From positions 1 through 64,000 of the forward strand of contig NZ_QKSM01000011.1 in NCBI RefSeq assembly GCF_003234185.1: 64,000 nucleotides of DNA. Reading direction: 5' to 3'. Source of the DNA: Curtobacterium sp. MCSS17_008. GTDB taxonomy: Bacteria; Actinomycetota; Actinomycetes; Actinomycetales; Microbacteriaceae. The notes under the pieces were generated by a model that worked only from the letters and a program-made list of their open reading frames with translations, had not been told where the DNA came from and did no database searches. This document shows positions 8,554 through 17,183 of this stretch, piece by piece (position 1 is the stretch's first letter; each line of letters begins with the position of its first letter). The position numbers were made by a program, and so were the translations under genes.

Positions 8554-9738
8554 TCAGGCGACCGCGATCTCGTTCGGGATGCCCGGCAGCTCGTCGCTCG
8601 AGGCGACGACCTTCCCGGTGGTGAGGTCCACCGCGTGGAGCTTCTGCTCGGCGGGGTCGGTCACGTAGGCGACGTCACCCGCGACCTTGAGTGCGGGGTG
8701 GGCGTCCTGCCACTCGGCCGGACCCTCCCACGCGTCGATGACGTCGAACGTGTCGAGCGCCTCGCCGGTCTCGGGGTCGAAGGTGTGCAGGGCACCGTCG
8801 GAGCCGAGGATGACGGCCTCGTCGTCCGGACCGCGCGCGATGTCGCGGAAGGTGAAGCCGACGCCCTCCGGCATGTCGGCCAGGCGGTACTCGCCGGACG
8901 CGGCGTCGATCAGTGCGACCTGGTCGAGCAGGTAGCCCTCGCTGTCCGGGTCGTCGTTGTAGTCGCCGACCGCGATCGAGCTCGTCTCGGTGGTGAAGAG
9001 GTTGCCGGTGCGCCCGTACTCGGTCGGGGCGTCGATCTTCGTGAAGGCGCCGTCCTGGTAGACCAGGGCGCCGTCGGTGCAGCCGAAGACCGCGACCTCG
9101 TCCTTGACGGCCCCCTCGCCGTGCACGCTCGGGCACTCCTCGGAGCGGGTGAGCTCGTCGCCGTCCTCGTCGAGGGCGCGGACCCCGGTGCGCTCCTCCT
9201 CGGTGCCGATCGTGGTGAGGAGCGTGCCGTCCTCGAGCACGATCGCGACGCCGTGGTGGGCGGCCTCGGACTCCGTGGTCTCGACGTCGGGGAGCGTGTC
9301 GCCGTCGAGCTCGTCGTGGTCGAACACCGTGACGTCGCCGCTGCCGTCGGCGAAGAGCGCGGTCTTCTCGCCGTGCACCACCGCGTGTCCACCGGTGTCG
9401 GCCGGGAAGACCGCGTCGGTCAGGGCCGGCTCGGCGGCGGTGTCGAGGACCTGGAAGCCGTCGGGCACGGTGACCAGCACGTGCCGGCCGTCGCCGGCCG
9501 GGTTCACGCGGGTGAAGCCGTCGATGGCGTCGTCGGCGACGACCTGCAGGTCCTGGTCGAGGGTCAGCAGGCCGCCGTCGTAGGTGAGGACGATGCGGTC
9601 GCCGTCGACCGCCGCGGCCTTCGCGGTGCGGCTGCCCTCGGCCTCCGCGTCGGCGGACGTGGTCGAGCAGCCGGTGAGGACCAGGGCTGCGGCGCCGAGC
9701 AGGGCTGCGGGCGCGAGCGTGGTGCGCAGAGTTGTCAT
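8554..9738 (-). CDS. aztD: AztD-type periplasmic zinc metallochaperone lipoprotein
   Basis: About 394 residues starting MTTLRTT. A lipoprotein signal ends at the lipobox LTGC; the rest is a repeat-rich seven-bladed beta-propeller-like sequence (recurring GTLLTT, DGALVYQDG, DGALHTFDPETG blades). Family features include ECPSVHGEGAVKDEVAVFGCTDGAL and the histidine clusters GGHAVVHGEK and AAHHGVAI. AztD proteins bind zinc outside the membrane and pass it to AztC. It is last in the minus-strand zinc operon, 27 nt after aztC, with a Fur-family-like site in that gap. The paralogue at 10667 carries a different His motif. Confidence 0.85.
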   Translation of the reverse strand: MTTLRTTLAPAALLGAAALVLTGCSTTSADAEAEGSRTAKAAAVDGDRIVLTYDGGLLTLDQDLQVVADDAIDGFTRVNPAGDGRHVLVTVPDGFQVLDTAAEPALTDAVFPADTGGHAVVHGEKTALFADGSGDVTVFDHDELDGDTLPDVETTESEAAHHGVAIVLEDGTLLTTIGTEEERTGVRALDEDGDELTRSEECPSVHGEGAVKDEVAVFGCTDGALVYQDGAFTKIDAPTEYGRTGNLFTTETSSIAVGDYNDDPDSEGYLLDQVALIDAASGEYRLADMPEGVGFTFRDIARGPDDEAVILGSDGALHTFDPETGEALDTFDVIDAWEGPAEWQDAHPALKVAGDVAYVTDPAEQKLHAVDLTTGKVVASSDELPGIPNEIAVA

Positions 9739-9752
9739 GCGGTTCACTGTAC

Positions 9753-9767
9753 TGATTCTCATTCTCA
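9753..9767 (-). promoter_or_regulatory. Fur-family (Zur-like) site between aztC and aztD
   Basis: On the minus strand TGAGAATGAGAATCA lies 15 nt upstream of the aztD start. It differs at two positions from TGATAATGATAATCA, a Fur-type arrangement. It may give the last gene its own zinc-controlled promoter; the half-site symmetry is only partial. Confidence 0.4.
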
Positions 9768-10667
9768 ATTAGAAATCGACAGGCCGTCGACGATCGCCGT
9801 CGTGTTCGACCGCATCATCCCCAGGTACGTCGACGCGGGGCCGTCCTCGGTCAGGGACTCGGTGGCGAGCGATCGGATCTCCACGTGCACGTCGACCTCG
9901 TCGGCCAGCACCTCGGCCAGGCGGGCGGGTTGCGACAGGTCGGCGAAGATCGTCGGGACGCCGGCCTCGTCGATCGCCCCTGCGAGGTCACGCAGGTCCG
10001 CCGCGCTCGGCGACGCCAGGGTGGTGCCGCTCGGGATCACGGCCCCGACGACCCGGAAGTCGTACCGGTCGGCCAGGTACCCGAAGACGTGGTGGTTCGT
10101 GACGAGGGCCCGGCGGTCGTCGGGGACGGCGTCGAACGCGTCGGACATCTCCGTGTCGAGGGTCCCGAGCTCGTCGAGGTACGCGTCCGTGCCGTCCGGC
10201 TCGACACCGGCGTCGCGGAGTGCACCGTCGAGCGCCTCGACGACGTCGACCATGCGCGCGGGGTCCGTCCACAGGTGCGGGTCCGGTCCGCTGTCGTCCT
10301 CGGTCGTCCACTCGAGCGCGTCCACGTGGTCGCCGGCGGTGAACACCGGGACGCCGTCGGACGCCGCGGCCTCCACGTGCCGGGCGACGCCCTCCTCGAG
10401 CCCGAGGCCGTTCTCGACCACCAGGTCGGCGGCACGGAGCCGGGCGGCCTCCTGCGCGGACACCTCGAAGGAGTGCGGGTCGGCACCCGGGGGCATGAGC
10501 ACCATGACGTCGGCGCCCTCCCCGACGACCTCGCTCACGACGTCCCCGAGGATGTTCGTCGTCACGGCGACGAGCGGGCGGTCGGACCCGGCCGACGAGC
10601 AGCCCGCGGTGGCGGCGACGATCCCGGCGGCCAGGGCGAGCGCGGTGACGATCCGCGTGCGGCGCAT
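9765..10667 (-). CDS. aztC: Zinc ABC transporter substrate-binding lipoprotein AztC
   Basis: A protein of 300 residues in the cluster A-I (ZnuA/TroA-like) metal-binding family. The lipobox TAGC puts the anchor Cys at residue 23. Metal-site residues can be recognised: His65 in DPHSFEV, a His in DPHLWTDP, the NHHVFGYLADRY histidines, and a C-terminal Asp in TIFADLSQ. It lacks the long His-rich loop of ZnuA, as is usual for AztC. Its ATG overlaps the stop of the upstream aztD-like gene (TGATG), indicating translational coupling. It delivers zinc to AztB. Confidence 0.92.
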   Translation of the reverse strand: MRRTRIVTALALAAGIVAATAGCSSAGSDRPLVAVTTNILGDVVSEVVGEGADVMVLMPPGADPHSFEVSAQEAARLRAADLVVENGLGLEEGVARHVEAAASDGVPVFTAGDHVDALEWTTEDDSGPDPHLWTDPARMVDVVEALDGALRDAGVEPDGTDAYLDELGTLDTEMSDAFDAVPDDRRALVTNHHVFGYLADRYDFRVVGAVIPSGTTLASPSAADLRDLAGAIDEAGVPTIFADLSQPARLAEVLADEVDVHVEIRSLATESLTEDGPASTYLGMMRSNTTAIVDGLSISN

Positions 10668-11857
10668 CACAGCCCGACCTCGGCGAAGGCCACCGGCGCC
10701 GCGGGCAGGTCGATCGACCGGGCGATGCGGGCGCCGTCGGCGAAGTCGACCTCGTGCACCCGTGCACCGCTCGCGTCGGTCACGTACCCGCGCTGTGCGT
10801 CGAGCTGCAGGAGCGGCTGTTCGTCGGGGTCCACGAGGGGGTCGGTCGTGGCCACGGCGCCGGTCGACGCCGTCACGACGACGACCCGGCCCCGGTCGTC
10901 CACGGCGACGACGTGCTCGTCCTCGTCGTCGACCGCGGTCACCGCGCGCAGCGGGCGGTCGGTCTCGACCAGACGCCAGTCGCCCTCCCGGCTGTCGAGC
11001 AGCCAGAAGCCGCGGTCGCCGGCGATCCCGGCGACCGTCGGTCGACCTGCCCGTGCGGAGAACGCGGTGGGCCGCTCGGCCCCGGCGGGCAGCGCCACGG
11101 TCGACGTCTCCCCGGCCTCGTCGACGACCACGGCGCCGTCCGCGCAGCCGACGACGGCACCGGCGCGGGTGACGATGCCACCGGCGGGGTCGGCGCACGC
11201 CTGCTCCGTCCCCGTGGGTGTCCCCTCGCCGTCGAGCACGCGGACGCCGTCGGCAGTGCCCGCGACGAGCTGCTCGCCGAACGGCAGCAGGACGGTGGCG
11301 TCGACGCGGGCCGTCTCCTCGACGGAGCCCTGCCCGAGTGCCGCACGGTCGAGGACGACGGCCTCGCCGCGCTCCGGCCAGGTGATGGTCGTCATGGTCT
11401 CCGAGGAGTGGACCTCGACCGGGCCGCCGCCCTCGATGGTGTCGACCACCCGGGGCTCGGCCGCGTAGTAGTGCGTGTGGTCGCCGTGGTCGACCGTCCA
11501 CGCCCCGCCGTCGACGATGGTGGTGCGCTCGTCGGTGCTGGTCACGAGGAACCGCCCGTCGGTGGCGGAGTGCTCCGGCGCGTCGACGCGGTCGAGGTCG
11601 GTGGTCTCGCCGCCGAGCAGGTCGTGGACGGCGGTCTCGCCGGTGGCGGACACGGCCAGGAGGCGCACCTGCGGCTCCTGGGCCTCGCTCGCCCCCTCGA
11701 CGTAGCCGTGTGGCTTCGCGGTGCCGGTCGGGTCGTCGGCCGCCGGTCCGGTGGACCCGCTGGTCGAGCAGGCGGTCAGGCCGATCGCGAGACCGGCGGC
11801 GATCGCCGTGGTGGTCAGGAGGCGCGCCGGGGCGCGCCGGGTGGTGGGCTCGTTCAT
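10667..11857 (-). CDS. AztD-like propeller lipoprotein with HGDHTH motif
   Basis: A protein of 396 residues. The signal peptide ends in lipobox LTAC; a linker is followed by beta-propeller-like repeats. It carries the His-rich metal-binding loop VDHGDHTHYYAAEP at about residues 120-135, a hallmark of AztD chaperones, and GCADGAVVVDEAG. The cysteine-histidine segment found in the downstream aztD (ECPSVHGEG) appears here as QACADPAGG, without the His. The two proteins therefore split recognisable AztD features. Both ends overlap neighbours (ATGA with aztB, TGATG with aztC). A role in extracytoplasmic zinc capture is inferred from context. Confidence 0.82.
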   Translation of the reverse strand: MNEPTTRRAPARLLTTTAIAAGLAIGLTACSTSGSTGPAADDPTGTAKPHGYVEGASEAQEPQVRLLAVSATGETAVHDLLGGETTDLDRVDAPEHSATDGRFLVTSTDERTTIVDGGAWTVDHGDHTHYYAAEPRVVDTIEGGGPVEVHSSETMTTITWPERGEAVVLDRAALGQGSVEETARVDATVLLPFGEQLVAGTADGVRVLDGEGTPTGTEQACADPAGGIVTRAGAVVGCADGAVVVDEAGETSTVALPAGAERPTAFSARAGRPTVAGIAGDRGFWLLDSREGDWRLVETDRPLRAVTAVDDEDEHVVAVDDRGRVVVVTASTGAVATTDPLVDPDEQPLLQLDAQRGYVTDASGARVHEVDFADGARIARSIDLPAAPVAFAEVGL

Positions 11858-12744
11858 GCTCCCTCTCGTGGTGCTGGTGCTGGTGCTGGTGCTGGTGTCG
11901 GAGTGCGGGCCGGGCTGGGCCCGCGGAGCTGGTGGGGCACGAGGGCCGCGAGCCCCCGGGAGACGGGCACGGCGGCGACCGCGACCGCGGCGATGCTCGC
12001 GCCGGCGGCGGTGCCGGCGTGCCAGGAGACGAGCAGGCCGGCGGCGACCGCGACGGTGCCGATCACCGCGGCGAGGAGCATCGTCGAGCCGACCTGACGG
12101 GTCCAGGCGCGTGCGGCGGCGGCGGGGGCGAGCAGGAGCCCGACGACCAGGAGGGTGCCGACCGCCCGGTACGACGCGACGACGGCGAGCGTGACGAGCC
12201 CGATGAGCACGACCTCGGCCAGGCGTGGTCGGAGGCCGAGCGTCGCGGCCTTCCGCACGTCGAACGCCGCGGCGGTGAAGGCCCGGTGGAAGGCGGCGGC
12301 GAGCACGAGCGCGACCGCGACCGCGAGCGCGAGCCCGCCGAGGTCCGCGCGCGTCACGGCGAGCACGTCCCCGAACAGGATCGCCGTGACGTCGGTGGCG
12401 AAGGACCGCGACGACGACACGATGATGACCCCGAGCGCGAGCATCCCGACGAACAGCAGGCCGATCGACGTGTCGTACGACAGCCGGGCACGGCGCCGGA
12501 GTGCCCCGACGCCGAGCACCATCACGCCGGCACTCACCGCGGCGCCGAGCACCGCCGGGATCCCGGTGAGGGTGGCGACCGCGACGCCGGGCAGCATCCC
12601 GTGCGCCAGTGCCTCGCCGAGGAACGCCATGCCACGGACGAGCACCCAGGTGCCGACGACCGCGCAGAGGACCGCCGCCAGGGCGCCGCCGGTCAGCGCG
12701 CGCAGCATGAAGTCGACGGAGAACGGGTCGGTCAGCCAGGTCAC
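11854..12744 (-). CDS. aztB: Zinc ABC transporter permease AztB
   Basis: A 296-residue membrane protein of the ABC-3 (ZnuB/TroC) family with about eight to nine hydrophobic helices. The conserved loop GMAFLGEALAHGMLPGVA is near residues 38-55 and ALGLRPRLAEVVL-like coupling sequence precedes the late helices. The C-terminus is a low-complexity Pro-Ala tail produced by a GTGCTG hexanucleotide repeat (11871-11894); it is likely flexible and dispensable. The GTG start is preceded by TAGCGT at 8 nt (leaderless pattern). It is first in the minus-strand zinc operon, divergent from aztA. Confidence 0.93.
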   Translation of the reverse strand: MTWLTDPFSVDFMLRALTGGALAAVLCAVVGTWVLVRGMAFLGEALAHGMLPGVAVATLTGIPAVLGAAVSAGVMVLGVGALRRRARLSYDTSIGLLFVGMLALGVIIVSSSRSFATDVTAILFGDVLAVTRADLGGLALAVAVALVLAAAFHRAFTAAAFDVRKAATLGLRPRLAEVVLIGLVTLAVVASYRAVGTLLVVGLLLAPAAAARAWTRQVGSTMLLAAVIGTVAVAAGLLVSWHAGTAAGASIAAVAVAAVPVSRGLAALVPHQLRGPSPARTPTPAPAPAPAPREGA

Positions 12745-12752
12745 GGTCCGAG

Positions 12753-12788
12753 ACGCTACATGAAAACGACTATCGATACTGATAGCGT
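12753..12788. promoter_or_regulatory. Divergent aztB/aztA promoters with Zur-like box
   Basis: TGAAAACGACTATCG at 12761-12775 matches 12 of 15 positions of the Zur-type pattern TGAAAACGATTTTCA. It is flanked by two -10-like hexamers: the complement of TAGCGT at 12753-12758 for aztB and TAGCGT at 12783-12788 for aztA. One operator could control both promoters according to zinc. Confidence 0.55.
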
Positions 12789-12794
12789 GCTCAG

Positions 12795-13421
12795 GTGCTC
12801 TCCACCGCCGTCACCCCTGCCCTCGAGGTCTCCGGACTGGTGGTCCGCCGCGGGGACCGGGCCGTGCTCGACGGGCTCACCGCGACCTTCCCCGCTGGTG
12901 TCGTCACGGCGTTGACCGGGGCCAACGGCTCCGGCAAGTCGACGTTGCTCGACGCGCTCGCCGGGGTGGTGACGATCGCCGGCGGGCGGGTGTCGGGCCT
13001 CCCGTCCGGAGGCGTCGCCTACGTGACCCAGGCCGTCCCGCCCACCGCGTTGCCGCTCACCGTGCGCTCGACCGTGACGATGGGTCGGTGGCGCGGGCGG
13101 GCCTGGTGGCGTCCCCTCGGGCGGGCCGACCGGACGATGGTCGAGTCGCAGCTCGACCGGATGGGCATCGCCGACCTCGCGGACCGGCCGCTCGACGAAC
13201 TGTCCGGCGGACAGCGGCAGCGCACCCTCGTCGCGCTCGGTCTGGCGCAGCGTGCTCCCGTGCTACTCGTCGACGAACCGACGGCGGGGGTGGACGCAGC
13301 CTCGGCTGCACTCGTCACGGCGGCGCTCGCCGACGAGGCGGCCGCGGGCGTCGTCGTCGTGCACGCCGCGCACGACGCCGTCGCGATCGCCGCTGCCGAC
13401 CGGGTCGTGGCCCTGGGCTGA
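12795..13421 (+). CDS. aztA: Zinc ABC transporter ATP-binding protein AztA
   Basis: A protein of 208 residues, short for an ABC ATPase but complete. Walker A GANGSGKST is at 42-50, the Q-loop YVTQAVPP follows, then signature LSGGQRQR, Walker B VLLVDEPTAGVD and switch His in VVHAAHD. It powers AztB-mediated zinc uptake. It is transcribed away from the other transporter genes. The GTG start has TAGCGT 6 nt upstream and no Shine-Dalgarno, suggesting a leaderless mRNA under the Zur-like box. It ends 16 nt from the convergent AraC-type gene. Confidence 0.93.
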   Translation: MLSTAVTPALEVSGLVVRRGDRAVLDGLTATFPAGVVTALTGANGSGKSTLLDALAGVVTIAGGRVSGLPSGGVAYVTQAVPPTALPLTVRSTVTMGRWRGRAWWRPLGRADRTMVESQLDRMGIADLADRPLDELSGGQRQRTLVALGLAQRAPVLLVDEPTAGVDAASAALVTAALADEAAAGVVVVHAAHDAVAIAAADRVVALG

Positions 13422-13437
13422 CGCAGGCTCCCGGCGG

Positions 13438-14403
13438 TCAGCCGCGGAGGGTGTCGCTCGGCCGTTCGCCGAAGTGCTGCAGGTAGTACCCGGCGAAGCG
13501 GCCGAGGTGCCCGAAGCTCCACGCGCGCGCGATGTCCGCGACCGATGCGGTGCCCGGGTCCGCGTGCCGCAGGGCGACCCTGACCTGCTCGAGACGGGCG
13601 TGCCGCAGCTCGACCGTCGGCGACTCCAGGCCGGCTCGGGTGAAGGCCTGCTGGAGCCCGCGCTCGCTGATCCCCGCGGCCGCCGCGATGTCCCGCACCG
13701 TGATCGGCTCGGCGCAGTGGTCGACGATGAACTCCCGGGCGCGGTCCACCGAACCGGTCTGCCGCGTGCCCGGGGGCGGGGTGTCCACGGCGAAGGCGTC
13801 GAGCAGCAGCCGGCTGACCGAACCGACCAGGGCGGTCCGCCTCACGGCCGGCGTCGCGGTGTCGAGCAGCTCCGGCGCGGCGGCGGACAGGCGGTCCTGC
13901 AACCGGGTGAGGGACCCGGCCTCCGGGCGACGGGTGAGCGAGAGCGGTCCGGGGGTCCCGCCGCGCGCCGCGTTGAGCTGCTCCAGGTACACGGCGTCGA
14001 CGTCGACGGCGTGCATCACGACGCCGGCCGCGGCCTCGATCGTGAACGGCCGGCCGACCGGGTACGCCGCGGGGACGCCCGGGAACAGCACGTGCTCGTC
14101 GGCGGTCCCGGCGTCGAACACGGCGTTCCCGTGCTGCGACCAGGTGACGAGGTACCGGCCCACCGGCTCGATGCGCCCCCAGCGGGTCCCGGTCACCGTC
14201 GAGCTGCGGAGCGAGAACCGCTCGTCGCCGACGGAGCGCATGCGGAACCCGAAGTCACGGTCGCGCACGGGCTCGAGCTGCACCCTGTGGGCGTTGTGCA
14301 GCTGCGCGTAGAAGTCGGTCGCGGTGTCGACGTCGGACCCCGAGGCGAGGCGGCGGTGCACGTCGCCGGGCTCGGGGGCACCGCTGGGCTGGGCTGCGTC
14401 CAT
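13438..14403 (-). CDS. AraC-family transcriptional regulator
   Basis: A protein of 321 residues. The C-terminal 95 residues hold the double helix-turn-helix: ITVRDIAAAAGISERGLQQAF, then TASVADIARAWSFGHLGRFAGYYLQHFGERPSDTLR, the classical AraC/XylS signature. The N-terminal 200 residues resemble the AraC-binding-like (AraC_binding_2, cupin-type) domain found in regulators of aromatic or alkane metabolism, with FRMRSVGDERFSLRSS and TRWGRIEPVGRYLVTWSQHG. Target genes are not obvious; neighbours are the zinc importer and cutC. TAGAGT lies 11 nt upstream of the start. Confidence 0.88.
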   Translation of the reverse strand: MDAAQPSGAPEPGDVHRRLASGSDVDTATDFYAQLHNAHRVQLEPVRDRDFGFRMRSVGDERFSLRSSTVTGTRWGRIEPVGRYLVTWSQHGNAVFDAGTADEHVLFPGVPAAYPVGRPFTIEAAAGVVMHAVDVDAVYLEQLNAARGGTPGPLSLTRRPEAGSLTRLQDRLSAAAPELLDTATPAVRRTALVGSVSRLLLDAFAVDTPPPGTRQTGSVDRAREFIVDHCAEPITVRDIAAAAGISERGLQQAFTRAGLESPTVELRHARLEQVRVALRHADPGTASVADIARAWSFGHLGRFAGYYLQHFGERPSDTLRG

Positions 14404-14462
14404 GTGTGCCGGTCACTCTAGGCGACCAGGGGCGCAGGGCGGGACGCGGGTGCGTCCCGGTG

Positions 14463-15197
14463 TCAGGCAGCGTCGAGCGCCCTGCGCGCTGCCGCCACGA
14501 CGCCGGCGTCCGTGACGGTGTGGGCCGACCCGTCGTCACCGCTGCCCATCGGCACACCGCCGTGCCCCGTGGCGTCGACCGGACGCTTCGCGGACAGGTG
14601 CACCGCGGCGATCCCGGTCGCCACCAGCGCGGCGACGTCGTCCGGCCGGATGCCCGCCCCCGCCATCACCTGCACCGGACCGGCGGCGTCGACCATGCGG
14701 GCGATCGTGTCCGCACCGGCCGGGGCGTTCGCGGCACCGCCCGAGGTCAGCACCCGGGTGACGCCGAGGCCGGCGAGCCGAGCGGCCGTCGCGACCGGGT
14801 CCGCCGCGTGGTCGACGGCACGGTGCAGCGTGACCTCGGCGTGCGCGGAGACCGAACGGGCGGCGTCCACGAAGCGGCGGAGCGTGTCCTCGTCGAGGGA
14901 CCGGTCCGGCCGCAGCGCACCGACCACGACCCCGGCGGCACCGGAGCGCAGGACCGTGCGGACCTCCCGTTCCATGAGAGCGAGCTCGTCGTCGTCGTAC
15001 GTGAAGCCCCCCGGGCGGCACCGCACCAGGGCGTGCGCGGGGATGCCGGTCTCGTGCGTCGCCTCGACCAGGGCCTGCGACGGGGTGAGGCCGCCGAGCT
15101 CCAGCCCGACGCAGAGCTCCACCCGGTCGGCTCCGGCGTCGCGCGCGACGAGGGCCCCGGCGGGCGAGGTGACGGCGATCTCGAGTGCGACGGTCAT
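14463..15197 (-). CDS. cutC: CutC-family protein
   Basis: A 244-residue TIM-barrel-like protein of the CutC family. Conserved segments are visible: ALEIAVTSPAGALVARDAGADRVELC near the N-terminus, GLTPSQALV, VRCRPGGFTYDDDELALMERE, VVVGALRPDRSLD, and VLTSGGAANAPAG. CutC was first linked to copper tolerance in E. coli, but that role has been questioned and no enzymatic activity is certain. The start is the ATG before TVALE; longer upstream readings are not family-like. About 60 nt separate it from the upstream-facing AraC gene start, so it is probably transcribed on its own. Confidence 0.9.
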   Translation of the reverse strand: MTVALEIAVTSPAGALVARDAGADRVELCVGLELGGLTPSQALVEATHETGIPAHALVRCRPGGFTYDDDELALMEREVRTVLRSGAAGVVVGALRPDRSLDEDTLRRFVDAARSVSAHAEVTLHRAVDHAADPVATAARLAGLGVTRVLTSGGAANAPAGADTIARMVDAAGPVQVMAGAGIRPDDVAALVATGIAAVHLSAKRPVDATGHGGVPMGSGDDGSAHTVTDAGVVAAARRALDAA

Positions 15198-15422
15198 GTG
15201 CGCGGCGGGCTCCAGGGATTCGAGGGGGCATGGGCGACGGCCGCAGCGGGGCCTCCGGCGCGGCCGGACTCCCGATGCTAGTCGTCCGCGCCGGCCCGAC
15301 CTGGTCGCCGTGTCACCTGCAGGGTCGGTGGAAGTGCGGACTGGTGCGGCCCCCGACCGGGGGTCAGGATGACCGCAGTTGCATCCTGCAACGGTGCAGA
15401 ATCCAGGAACAGAGGAGTCCCC
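15198..15422. promoter_or_regulatory. Divergent intergenic region, cutC / serine protease
   Basis: This 225-nt region has no gene. It holds a short GC hairpin (CCCCC/GGGGG, 15350-15363) and a palindrome GTTGCA-TCC-TGCAAC (15378-15392), followed by the protease Shine-Dalgarno AGAGGAG (15411-15417). The palindrome is a possible regulator site for the protease. Confidence 0.4.
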
Positions 15423-16154
15423 GTGAAGCACACCCTCGCAGCGGCGTTCGCCGCCGTGGCCGTCGTCGCCAGCGGCGTGTTCGCCGCAGTCCCCGCCTCC
15501 GCGCTGCCCGTCGGCACCGAGGTCGTCGGCGGCGAGAAGGCACCCACCACGACGTGGGCCGTCCAGCTCGAGGCGTCGGGCGGCACGATCCCGTCCGGCT
15601 ACGTGAGCAACTGCACCGGCGAGCAGATCACCGCGTCGTGGGTGCTCACCGCGCGCCACTGCATCGACGGCATCGGCGCGATGAACGTCTACCACTCGAA
15701 CTCCACCGTCGACCGCGGGACGCCCGTCGCCGTCGACCGTGTGAGCGCGGCTCCGGCCGGCGACATCGCGCTCGTGCACCTGCGCAGCGCGTACGCGCTG
15801 TCCACCTACGCGCCCCTCGACCTCACCGCGAGCGCGAAGTCGAGCGGCACCGGCGTGATCCAGGGTTACGGCCTGCGGGCGGACGCGCAGCAGTCGGACG
15901 CGCTGTACCAGGCGACGGTGTCGCTCACCGGCTCCACCCGCGACGCCTACAACGGTCGCGCCCAGCACGTCACCGGCGTGACAGGGGCGTCGAACCACGG
16001 CGACTCGGGTGGTCCGCTCCTCGTCAACGGCAGGATCGTCGCGGTCTGCTCCACCGGCGACAGCGCCGACCCGGGCGCGGACACCCGAGCCGGCTCGAAC
16101 TACGCGCTGCTGTCGCAGTCGTCGTCGTGGATCCGTTCCACGGCGGGCGTCTGA
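15423..16154 (+). CDS. Secreted trypsin-like (S1) serine protease
   Basis: A protein of 243 residues starting at GTG with AGAGGAG 5 nt upstream. A Sec signal peptide (about residues 1-28, ending in an ASA motif) is followed by a short propeptide-like PVGTE and the chymotrypsin-type mature start VVGGEKAPTTTW. Catalytic triad: His79 in LTARHC, Asp114 in GDIALVHL, Ser195 in NHGDSGGPL. Cysteine pairs around the His and near VCST suggest disulfides. It is an extracellular endopeptidase, typical of plant-associated Microbacteriaceae; specificity is not predictable here. It is followed by a strong hairpin terminator. Confidence 0.95.
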   Translation: MKHTLAAAFAAVAVVASGVFAAVPASALPVGTEVVGGEKAPTTTWAVQLEASGGTIPSGYVSNCTGEQITASWVLTARHCIDGIGAMNVYHSNSTVDRGTPVAVDRVSAAPAGDIALVHLRSAYALSTYAPLDLTASAKSSGTGVIQGYGLRADAQQSDALYQATVSLTGSTRDAYNGRAQHVTGVTGASNHGDSGGPLLVNGRIVAVCSTGDSADPGADTRAGSNYALLSQSSSWIRSTAGV

Positions 16155-16167
16155 CGGACGGGTCCTC

Positions 16168-16219
16168 GTGACGGACGGGAGGCTCCCCACCAGCCGGTGA
16201 GGAGCCTCCCGTCCGTCAC
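16168..16219. terminator. Bidirectional hairpin terminator (GGGAGGC family)
   Basis: A 24-bp stem (16168-16191 with 16196-16219, one mismatch), loop AGCC, lies between the convergent protease and SDR genes, 13 and 9 nt from their stops. Confidence 0.85.
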
Positions 16220-16228
16220 GTGGTGCCG

Positions 16229-17047
16229 TCAGGCGCCGTGTGCCTCCTCGGCGACCGGCTGCCACTCGCGCCACGTGGCGAGTCGCGACTCGTAGTCCTG
16301 CTCGGCGATGCCGAGCGGTGCCCTGCCGAAGAAGACGCGCAGCGGCGGCTGCTCCGCGTCGACGACCTTCAGAATCGCCGACCGTGTCGCCTCGGGCTTG
16401 CCGGGGTCCGAGGCCGACGGGCGCTTCGACGCGGCCTCGCGGACGTCCGCGTAGGCGTCGATCTCCTCGCTGTGCTTCGACGACGGGCCGGACCAGTCGG
16501 TCGAGAACCCGCCCGGCTCGACGAGCGTGACGTGGATGCCGAAGCCGGCGACCTCCTGCGAGAGCGACTGTGACAGGCCCTCGAGCGCCCACTTCGATGC
16601 GTGGTACGCACCCACCGTCGGGAACGCGCTGATCCCGCCGATGCTCGACACCTGCACGATGTGTCCCGAGCGCTGCTCTCGCATGATCGGCAGCGCGGCC
16701 TGGGTGACCCACAGGGCGCCGAAGAAGTTCGTCTCGAGCTGCGCGCGGACCTCGTCCTCGGTGAGTTCCTCGACCATGCCGAAGTGGCCGAAGCCGGCGT
16801 TGTTCACGACGACGTCGAGCGAGCCGAAGTGCGACGCGGCCTGCTGTACTGCGGCGACGTCCGCGGCCCGGTCGGTGACGTCGAGCCGGATCGGCAGGAA
16901 GGTGTCCGGGTACTGCTCGACGAGCGCCTGCACGTCGTCGGTGTTCCGTGCGGTGCCGGCGACGGAGTCTCCGCGCTCGAGTGCGGCCTCCGCCCACTCG
17001 CGACCGAAGCCCTTCGACGCTCCGGTGATGAACCAGGTCTTGGCCAT
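16229..17047 (-). CDS. Short-chain dehydrogenase/reductase
   Basis: A 272-residue classical SDR: nucleotide motif TGASKGFG at 8-15, NNAG in VVVNNAGFGHFG, catalytic Ser in VSSIGG and YHASK with Tyr/Lys. The pattern GHIVQVSSIGG...EGLSQSLSQEV with a C-terminal tail AEQPPLRVFFGRAPLGI resembles the oxidoreductases of the DltE/retinol-dehydrogenase-like SDR group. The substrate is unknown. AGGAGG precedes the ATG. It is divergent from the second SDR gene at 17184. Confidence 0.9.
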   Translation of the reverse strand: MAKTWFITGASKGFGREWAEAALERGDSVAGTARNTDDVQALVEQYPDTFLPIRLDVTDRAADVAAVQQAASHFGSLDVVVNNAGFGHFGMVEELTEDEVRAQLETNFFGALWVTQAALPIMREQRSGHIVQVSSIGGISAFPTVGAYHASKWALEGLSQSLSQEVAGFGIHVTLVEPGGFSTDWSGPSSKHSEEIDAYADVREAASKRPSASDPGKPEATRSAILKVVDAEQPPLRVFFGRAPLGIAEQDYESRLATWREWQPVAEEAHGA

Positions 17048-17183
17048 GTGGTGCCTCCTGTTGCGGTTCGGTGATCGGCTGACCGCGAGCAGGCAACGCC
17101 TGTCGCCCTGGCGCCACCTGGGTGCCCGGGTGACAGGGAGCCGACTGGGCCGTCACGGAGCAGTCGGCGAGCACCATGGCCCC

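Noticed and set aside
11821..11894. Tandem GGCGCGCCGG and GTGCTG repeats at the aztB/aztD-like junction
   Set aside because: They are in frame and encode Arg/Pro/Ala stretches; slippage in coding DNA explains them.
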